12,129 nucleotides of DNA from NCBI GenBank assembly GCA_041687755.1, contig JBDNJM010000031.1, forward strand, positions 1-12,129. The letters run 5' to 3'. A model generated the notes under the pieces. That model was not told the DNA's origin, ran no database searches, and saw only the letters and a list, made by a program, of their open reading frames with translations. Position numbers and translations under genes: made by a program. Shown here one piece after another: positions 7,703-12,129 of this stretch; the stretch's first letter is position 1, and every line of letters starts with the position of its first letter. Source of the stretch: JBDNJM01 sp041687755. GTDB taxonomy: Bacteria > Planctomycetota > UBA1135 > GCA-002686595.

Positions 7703-8236
7703 CTAGGGTCGGGGGTCGCCGCCACCGGGGCGGGCGTCGAGCAATTGGTCGCAGATCTCGCGGACGGCGCCGCGCCCGCCGGGGGCGCGGGTGTGCAGGT
7801 CAGCCGCAGCCAGCACGCCGGCCACCGCGTCGGCGGGGGCTGCGGACACGGCGGCGCGCGCGAACAGTCGGAGATCAGGGAGGTCGTCGCCCATGGCCAA
7901 GGTGCGGTCGGGCCCAAGGCCCAACTCGTTCTGGATGCCCTCCAGGATGCCGTCCTTGGGGCCGCTCTTCTCCACCAGTCGCACGATTCCCAGCTCCTTC
8001 GCGCGCCGCCGCGTCGCAGCGCACCCCCGGCCGGTGATCCAAACCACCTGGATGCCCGCGCGGCGCAGCCACACGAGCCCCTGGCCGTCGCGCACGTGGA
8101 AGGACTGCAGCTCAAGCCCGGCCTCATCGGCGCTCCCGGCGTAGGTCACCTGGCCGTCGGTCAGGGTGCCGTCCACGTCGAGGGCAACGAGATCGATGCG
8201 CGCGAGGCGCTCGAGGAGCTGGGGAGCGTTGGACAT
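7703..8236 (-). CDS. kdsC: 3-deoxy-D-manno-octulosonate 8-phosphate phosphatase (KdsC)
   Basis: This is a 177-residue HAD-family phosphatase that removes the phosphate from Kdo 8-phosphate to give Kdo, in the cytoplasm. Motif I is LDVDGTLTDG with the nucleophile and acid at D20 and D22. Motif II is WITGR (T68). K94 in SGPKDG is the motif III lysine. Motif IV is MGDDLPD (D117, D118) for Mg binding. The FHVRDGQG segment (about 46-53) and the tail GGRGAVREICDQLL are typical of KdsC, a C0-type HAD enzyme without a cap domain; length fits the family. ATG 8236 is the start; the bases before it are pyrimidine-rich with no Shine-Dalgarno site. The LptC-like gene follows after 12 bases, so the two are very likely co-transcribed. 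Confidence 0.93.
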   Translation of the reverse strand: MSNAPQLLERLARIDLVALDVDGTLTDGQVTYAGSADEAGLELQSFHVRDGQGLVWLRRAGIQVVWITGRGCAATRRRAKELGIVRLVEKSGPKDGILEGIQNELGLGPDRTLAMGDDLPDLRLFARAAVSAAPADAVAGVLAAADLHTRAPGGRGAVREICDQLLDARPGGGDPRP

Positions 8237-8445
8237 AGCGGTGAAGGCGAGGGGGGTGCGTGGGGTCGAGTCGATCGCGCCCGCGAGGACGAGTGGGTCG
8301 TGTGGACGGCGTGCGGCACACTCTGCCCGGCGGCATCCGTGGAGCGTCCATGGGCTCTAGCGCCAATCGGGCGATGGCTCTATAGGCATCGGACTGGCAC
8401 GCGGTACAGGCCGTGCACCCGGTCTCTCAGCATCTCCCCGCGGCC

Positions 8446-8479
8446 TAATGAGTGGAAGTAAGACGCTATTTGACCCCGT
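8446..8479. repeat. AT-richer motif resembling REP/RAYT-type dispersed repeats
   Basis: Between kdsD and kdsC the segment at 8446-8476 (minus strand: GGGGTCAAATAGCGTC then TTACTTCCACTCATTA) has clearly lower GC than its surroundings. It contains the GGGGTCAAAT-type core I associate with dispersed repeats next to REP-associated tyrosine transposases. A 5-bp GCCGG/CCGGC hairpin follows at about 8481-8500. There is no second full copy in this window, so the repeat nature is from memory of similar sequences, not shown here. Confidence 0.25.
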
Positions 8480-8506
8480 AGCCGGCAGGGTTCGCCGCCG
8501 GTGCTG

Positions 8507-8519
8507 GAGCGCTGCGCTC
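8507..8519 (-). terminator. small hairpin directly after kdsD
   Basis: GAGCG-CTG-CGCTC forms a 5-bp stem one base beyond the kdsD stop (8521-8523). Inside the gene end there is also a 14-base perfect palindrome (8526-8539, CCTGGACGTCCAGG) overlapping a 10-base one (8537-8546). Together they could slow or end transcription before the 284-base spacer. No U-tract follows. Confidence 0.22.
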
Positions 8520-8520
8520 G

Positions 8521-9543
8521 TCAGACCTGGACGTCCAGGACGTCCTGCACGTCCAGGAGTCCGACCGGGCGACGCTGATCGTCGAGGACGGCGAGCTGGT
8601 CGATCTTGTTCGTCCGCAGGGCGGCGAGGGCCTCGTCCACGAGCTGCTCGGGGCGTACGAAGCGCGGGGATCTACCCATGTACCCTGCGATGGGCGCCTC
8701 CCGCGGGCGGCTCTCGATGGACTCGAGCATCCGGCGCATGTCGCCATCGGTGAAGATGCCGGACAGTTGGCCCCCTGAATCAACGATCAAGGTCGCGCCG
8801 GGGCGGCCTTTGGTGCGGCTGCCCAGCTCAAGAACGTCGGCTAGCGTGGCGGACTCGCCAATGACGGCCACTTGATCACCAGTTCGCATGACTTCACTGA
8901 CCTGCATGAGCCGGCGCCCGAGGCTGCCGGCGGGGTGGAAGCGGGCGAAGTCGCTGGCGGAGAACCCGCGCTCCTCGCTGACGACCATCGCGAGGGCGTC
9001 ACCGAGCGCCAGCATCGCGGAAGTCGAGGTCGTGGGCGCGAGGCCGAGTGGGCAGGCCTCGCTGACCGGCCCGAGCTCGAGCACCGCGTCGGCGAAGCGG
9101 CCCAGCGTCGAGCCCGCGCTCTCGGTGATCGCGAGGACCTGGGCGCCGATGCGCTTGGCGGCCGGCAGCAGCGCTTTGATCTCGGCCGTCTCACCGGAGT
9201 TGGACAGGGCCAGCACCAGATCTTGGGCGCGGATCCGACCCAGATCGCCGTGCAGCGCTTCGCCGGGGTGCAGGGTCAGCGACGGGGTGCCGGTCGAGGC
9301 GAGGGTCGCCGAAATCTTCGCGCCGACGAGCCCGGCCTTGCCCATGCCGGTCACGACGACCATGCCGGTGCAGCCCAGCACCAGATCCACGGCCGCCTCG
9401 AAGCTCGGCCCCAGCCGGCTCTCGAGGCCCGCGATCGCCCGCGCCTCGTGGCGCAGAACCTCGGCGGCGCGCTCGAGGCGGGAGGCGCCAGCACGCCCGA
9501 CCGGGGCGGCAGCGGGCAGTTTGTCGGGGGTCGCGGAGGTCAT
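8521..9543 (-). CDS. kdsD: D-arabinose 5-phosphate isomerase (KdsD), SIS plus two CBS domains
   Basis: This 340-residue protein matches KdsD/KpsF in layout and length (E. coli 328). It interconverts ribulose 5-phosphate and arabinose 5-phosphate, the first committed step toward Kdo, in the cytoplasm. The SIS domain covers about residues 45-190, with VVTGMGKAG, HPGEALHGDLG (about 92-102) and SNSGETAE (114-121). HPAGSLGRRL (203-212) is the conserved linker motif. Two CBS domains follow at about 218-275 and 285-340, with FTDGDMRRML in the first. The extreme C-terminus repeats DVQ-DVL-DVQ. The N-terminus has about 20 extra Ala/Pro-rich residues. ATG 9543 is the start; no Shine-Dalgarno site is seen. 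kdsC lies downstream on the same strand but 284 bases away, so co-transcription is possible rather than certain. Confidence 0.93.
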   Translation of the reverse strand: MTSATPDKLPAAAPVGRAGASRLERAAEVLRHEARAIAGLESRLGPSFEAAVDLVLGCTGMVVVTGMGKAGLVGAKISATLASTGTPSLTLHPGEALHGDLGRIRAQDLVLALSNSGETAEIKALLPAAKRIGAQVLAITESAGSTLGRFADAVLELGPVSEACPLGLAPTTSTSAMLALGDALAMVVSEERGFSASDFARFHPAGSLGRRLMQVSEVMRTGDQVAVIGESATLADVLELGSRTKGRPGATLIVDSGGQLSGIFTDGDMRRMLESIESRPREAPIAGYMGRSPRFVRPEQLVDEALAALRTNKIDQLAVLDDQRRPVGLLDVQDVLDVQV

Positions 9544-9572
9544 GGGGGATCGTCGTCCGGTCGGCTTCGCGT

Positions 9573-9614
9573 GATTCAGGCCCGATGCGGGCGCGAATCC
9601 GGATCTCTTAGATC
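9573..9614. promoter_or_regulatory. two dyads in the divergent kdsD / M50 protease spacer
   Basis: The first dyad (9573-9599) pairs GATTC with GAATC and GCCCG with CGGGC around an ATG loop, with a 2x2 internal mismatch. The second (9602-9614) is GATCT-CTT-AGATC. They occupy the middle of the only divergent spacer (9544-9657), where both promoters must lie. An operator or attenuator role is plausible, but I could not place -35/-10 boxes with confidence. Confidence 0.3.
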
Positions 9615-9657
9615 GTAGGTTGAGGAGCGGCCATCCGCCACGCGGGGCCCGAACGTC

Positions 9658-10362
9658 ATGGAATTAAGCATTGGAGAAGTCGCCGGCCTGCTCAGCGGGG
9701 ATGCCCTGACCCCGGCAGGCATCGCGCTGGTGGTCGCGTTCGTGGTCATCTCGCTTGGCATCCACGAGGCCGCCCACGCCTTCGCCGCCTACAAGCTCGG
9801 CGATCCGACGGCCAAAAACCTGGGCCGCATGACCGTCAATCCGATTCCGCACATCGATCCGTTCATGACGATCGTCCTGCCGGCGATCACCCTGATGACG
9901 ATGGGGTTCGTGTTCGGGGGCGCCAAGCCGGTGCCCGTGATGCCGCGGAACTTCAAGAGCCCCAACCGGGACAACGCGATCGTCGCGATCGCCGGACCGC
10001 TCTCGAACCTCCTGCTGGCCGTCCTGTTTCTCGCCGTCGGCTATGCGCTGTTGAAGACGGGGGTCTATCGCGGCGATCAGGTTCTGCCGCGCGTGCTGTT
10101 CGCCAGCGGCGTGGTGAACCTGATCCTGGCGATCTTCAACCTGGTGCCGATTCCGCCTCTGGATGGCAGTCGCGTGGTGAGCTGGCTGCTGCCCGGCGAA
10201 GCCCGTCAGGTCTACAACTCGCTCGAACGCTTCGGTTTGTTGATCATTGTGGGGCTGATCCTTCTGGTGCCCGGCTTTAGGTACGCCATCTGGAGCACGC
10301 TGAGGACAGTCTTCAACGCGATCCTCTACGTCCTGGACTCGTCCCTCGGCCAACTCCTCTGA
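9658..10362 (+). CDS. site-2 protease family (peptidase M50) membrane metalloprotease
   Basis: This is a 234-residue polytopic membrane protein. The zinc motif HEAAH is at residues 36-40 inside the first strongly hydrophobic helix. NLVPIPPLDGSRV (161-173) supplies the third metal ligand, D169. AGPLSN (112-117) is the conserved AGP..N element. Hydrophobic stretches at about 21-36, 71-88, 107-130, 146-162 and 192-208 suggest four to six membrane spans. It belongs to the compact M50 group without PDZ or CBS domains, which cleaves membrane-embedded substrates; the substrate cannot be told. It starts at ATG 9658 with no close Shine-Dalgarno site (a GAGGAG lies about 30 bases upstream, too far). 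Its stop overlaps the scpA start (TGATG), a neighbourhood seen in many bacteria that points to co-expression rather than a shared pathway. Confidence 0.9.
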   Translation: MELSIGEVAGLLSGDALTPAGIALVVAFVVISLGIHEAAHAFAAYKLGDPTAKNLGRMTVNPIPHIDPFMTIVLPAITLMTMGFVFGGAKPVPVMPRNFKSPNRDNAIVAIAGPLSNLLLAVLFLAVGYALLKTGVYRGDQVLPRVLFASGVVNLILAIFNLVPIPPLDGSRVVSWLLPGEARQVYNSLERFGLLIIVGLILLVPGFRYAIWSTLRTVFNAILYVLDSSLGQLL

Positions 10363-11348
10363 TGGTTTCTGACGAAGTGCAACCCGCAGCGCAGCCTGTG
10401 CCTGAGCCCGCCGCCGCCGAATCCGCGACGACTCCGGCGACGAACCCGGACGCCCCCGAGATCGAGTCGCTGGCCTATGACGAGGACGACTTCAAGGTCC
10501 GGCTCGAGCGCGTGTTTTCAGGTCCGATGGACCTGCTGCTGCACCTGGTCCGCGAGCACGAGGTCGAGATCGAAGAGATCGAGATCCATCGCATCGTGCA
10601 CGACTACCTCGGGCATCTGAAGCAGCTCACCGACCTCGACATCGAGTCGGCCGGCGACTTCGTGGTGATGGCGGCGACGCTGATGGCGATCAAGAGCCGC
10701 TCGCTGCTGCCCAAGGAAGAGCTCAACCTCGAAGAGGAGCTCGACCCGAAGGACGAGCTGATCCAGCGGCTGATCGAGTACCGCCGCTTCCGTTCGGCGT
10801 CCGAGTTCTTCGAGCTGCAGTGGCAGCGCCGAATGCTGCTGCGCGAGCGCGGCTGGAGCGGTGAAGTGCGCAAGTCGCGGCCCGAACCGCTGCTCGACAT
10901 GGGCAAGCTGACTGCTTTCGACCTGCTGGCGAGCTGGTCGCGACTGCAGCGCGAGGTGCTCGCCAACCGGCCGCACAAGATCGCGGGTGAGGGCAAGTCC
11001 CTGCGGCACTACGTCGAGAGCCTGGTTGACCGGCTCAAACGGAATCGGCACCTGTCCCTGCTCGAGGCCGCAAAGGCCGAGGGCGGCGAGCTGCGCGGGA
11101 ACCTGATCGGCTCGTTCTGCGCGGTGCTCGAGCTGGCGAAGCTCGGCCTGATTCGAATGGACCAGGAGCAGCGCACCGACGACATCGGCCTGAATCTCGC
11201 CGTGGACAACCTGGACGGAATTGAGGCGATGTTGGCCGGCGCAGACTTCGACGACGAGCCCGACGAGGAGTCGTTCGACGAGGCCGAGGCGGTCGTGGAC
11301 GCGCTGTTGGCCGAGGCGAAGGCCGAGCCGGCCGAAGCGCCGGAGTAG
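10362..11348 (+). CDS. scpA: segregation and condensation protein A (ScpA)
   Basis: This is a 328-residue kleisin that, with ScpB, bridges the SMC dimer in chromosome condensation and segregation. The N-terminal signature VFSGPMDLLLHLVREHEVEI (51-70) is followed by the family pattern IHRIVHDYLGHLKQL and then MAATLMAIKSRSLLP (103-117). A central charged linker follows, and the C-terminal winged-helix region (about 245-282, GNLIGSFCAVLELAKLGLIRM) is the SMC-head-binding part. It is longer than the usual 240-280 residues because of an Ala/Pro/Glu-rich N-terminal extension of about 44 residues and a very acidic C-terminal tail of about 45. The start ATG 10362 overlaps the protease stop by one base, favouring coupled translation. 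No scpB follows; the next gene is convergent. Confidence 0.93.
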   Translation: MVSDEVQPAAQPVPEPAAAESATTPATNPDAPEIESLAYDEDDFKVRLERVFSGPMDLLLHLVREHEVEIEEIEIHRIVHDYLGHLKQLTDLDIESAGDFVVMAATLMAIKSRSLLPKEELNLEEELDPKDELIQRLIEYRRFRSASEFFELQWQRRMLLRERGWSGEVRKSRPEPLLDMGKLTAFDLLASWSRLQREVLANRPHKIAGEGKSLRHYVESLVDRLKRNRHLSLLEAAKAEGGELRGNLIGSFCAVLELAKLGLIRMDQEQRTDDIGLNLAVDNLDGIEAMLAGADFDDEPDEESFDEAEAVVDALLAEAKAEPAEAPE

Positions 11349-11378
11349 TGCCGGAGGTGGGCCCGGGGCTCTCGCTAT

Positions 11379-11807
11379 CTACTGAACGGGGTCAGGGCCT
11401 GGTTGGCTGGGCGCAGAATCGACGGCGTCCGTGATGCCACCCACGCTGCGCAGCGCGGTCTCGACCGTCGCGTGCAGCACTAACATTTGCTCGGCGGCGA
11501 GGCGCTTGCCGCGCAGCGAAACGATCAACCCCAGCAGTCCGGCTGTGCCCGCCGCCCCGGTGACCCACAGCGCTCGGGGTGGATGACCGAGCTGCAGCTG
11601 CACGCCCGCCCAAATGACGGAGAAGAAGGTCAGCGTGCCCACGAGCAGCGCGCCCAGCAGGAACGCCGTCCACAGGTCTGGGCGCGGCGTGAAGAAGCCC
11701 CGCACGTAGCTGCGCGCGGGCGAGTCGGACTCGCTGCGGTGCGCCTCAACCTGCAGGTGCAGGAACGGCGACCAGAGATGACGTCGATCCGGATGGACCG
11801 TCAGCAT
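11379..11807 (-). CDS. two-TM membrane protein of unknown function (C-terminal part of a frameshifted gene)
   Basis: The 142-residue frame has a soluble N-terminal section with HLWSPFLHLQVEAH (about 10-23) and FFTPRPDLWTAFL (38-50). Two membrane helices follow (about 46-68 and 79-97), then KRLAAEQMLVLHATVETAL. This pattern (WSP.L.l..E, G.F.P.P..WT.F, two helices, G..L..EQM..L) matches a family of hypothetical membrane proteins I recall from several phyla; I know no function for it. Members begin with roughly 40 more residues, and those are found in another frame just upstream. The ATG at 11807 overlaps the stop of that other frame (ATGCTGA) and may only mimic a start. The short stop-to-stop distance to scpA (30 bases) shows a convergent arrangement. 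Confidence 0.6.
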   Translation of the reverse strand: MLTVHPDRRHLWSPFLHLQVEAHRSESDSPARSYVRGFFTPRPDLWTAFLLGALLVGTLTFFSVIWAGVQLQLGHPPRALWVTGAAGTAGLLGLIVSLRGKRLAAEQMLVLHATVETALRSVGGITDAVDSAPSQPGPDPVQ

Positions 11808-11944
11808 GGGTCGCTCAAGGTCTTACCGGCCAGGCCCGGATCCTCGGCGAGCATCGTGCCCAGCCGAGCTTCGACCTCGCCGGGAGCGGCATCGACCGCG
11901 TGGTCGAACCCTGGTCGGAAGGGCACACTTCGCATCGGGCTCAT
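11801..11944 (-). pseudogene. N-terminal piece of the same membrane-protein gene, separated by a frameshift
   Basis: From ATG 11944 (GGGGA site at 11953-11957, 8 bases upstream) the frame reads MSPMRSVPFRPGFDHAV, then EVEARLGTMLAEDPGLAGK, and hits TGA at 11801-11803. Codon choice is GC-ending like real genes here. The downstream frame has a TAA at 11823-11825, so a change of frame is possible only within 11801-11825. Adding one G after the AAG codon at 11822-11824 would join the pieces as LAGKDLERPMLTVHPD and give a protein of about 188 residues. Either the gene is broken, or one base is missing from the assembly; a programmed shift is less likely because no slippery run is seen. Confidence 0.5.
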
Positions 11945-11988
11945 GTCCGTAATCCCCAGCCAAACGGCGTCACCACGAGAAGGTCTAG

Positions 11989-12028
11989 TGCTCCAACGGC
12001 GCCGGCCGTCAAGCGCAGTGAATCGAGC
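11989..12028. repeat. 40-base perfect direct repeat, copy 1
   Basis: The sequence beginning TGCTCCAACGGCGCCGG and ending GTGAATCGAGC occurs here and again 101 bases later without a mismatch. Inside it, ACGGC-GCCG-GCCGT (11996-12009) can form a small stem-loop. On the minus strand it contains TTGACG. It lies 44 bases upstream of the start of the frameshifted membrane gene. Confidence 0.9.
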
Positions 12029-12089
12029 GTCTCGGCGCCCGCCGCGCGTCGCGGCACCAGGAACCGTTGCAATTCGGCAAACCAACGGA

Positions 12090-12129
12090 TGCTCCAACGG
12101 CGCCGGCCGTCAAGCGCAGTGAATCGAGC
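12090..12129. repeat. 40-base perfect direct repeat, copy 2, cut at the window end
   Basis: This is identical to the copy at 11989-12028 through the last base of the window, so the true repeat may be longer. The 61-base interval (12029-12089) contains no gene. Because 101 is not a multiple of three, the repeat is not a coding repeat in one frame. Confidence 0.9.

Noticed and set aside
8124..8366. Small minus-strand frame across the kdsC start
   Set aside because: Arg/Pro-rich translation in a different frame from kdsC, overlapping its true coding region; no support as a gene.
11989..12129. Possible CRISPR array
   Set aside because: Only two repeats, a 61-base interval, no typical repeat ends and no cas genes in the window.
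11945..12129. Possible integron attC site
   Set aside because: No GTTRRRY/RYYYAAC pair at the ends of the 101-base unit and no integrase gene.

Overview
This is a GC-rich bacterial window that looks like a piece of a diderm (LPS- or Kdo-bearing) chromosome. The core is a run of Kdo and LPS-transport genes on the minus strand. A membrane metalloprotease/condensin-subunit pair follows on the plus strand, with a few less conserved genes at the edges. The outsized LptC/OstA-like protein, the poor Shine-Dalgarno signals and the mix of families suggest Planctomycetota or a similar large-genome Gram-negative phylum. That placement is inference, because no rRNA or other marker gene is present.

Layout from left to right. 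Positions 1-138 are the right end of an IS66-type insertion sequence: the last codons of a TnpC-like transposase, then an inverted-repeat end reading GCTTAC. Next is a plus-strand stand-alone MshEN (GspE N-terminal-like) protein (about 344-1117), then a convergent TatA/B-family gene (1273-1662, minus). A 711-base stretch (1663-2373) has no convincing gene but several inverted repeats. The LPS block on the minus strand reads kdsD (8521-9543), a 284-base spacer with an AT-richer REP-like motif, kdsC (7703-8236), a 967-residue LptC/LptA-like protein (4787-7690) and an LptD-like outer-membrane protein (2374-4770). The last three are 12 and 16 bases apart and look like one operon.

Divergent from kdsD, across a 114-base spacer holding two dyads, are a site-2 protease (9658-10362) and scpA (10362-11348), joined by a TGATG overlap. 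Convergent to scpA is a two-TM membrane protein (11379-11807). Its N-terminal part lies in another frame just upstream (to about 11944), so the gene appears split by a one-base frameshift. The right end (11989-12129) has two perfect 40-base direct repeats 101 bases apart, the second ending exactly at the window edge. Both ends of the window therefore lie in repeated DNA, as expected of a contig that broke at repeats.

How the genes fit together: KdsD and KdsC catalyse steps on the way from ribulose 5-phosphate to Kdo. The LptC/LptA-like protein would carry LPS or a related lipid across the periplasm, and the LptD-like barrel would insert it in the outer membrane. LptA as a separate gene, LptB, LptF/G, KdsA and KdsB are not in the window. 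No wholly new system is evident. The most distinctive things are the giant single-chain Lpt bridge, its cysteine-free LptD partner, the frameshifted membrane gene and the terminal repeats.
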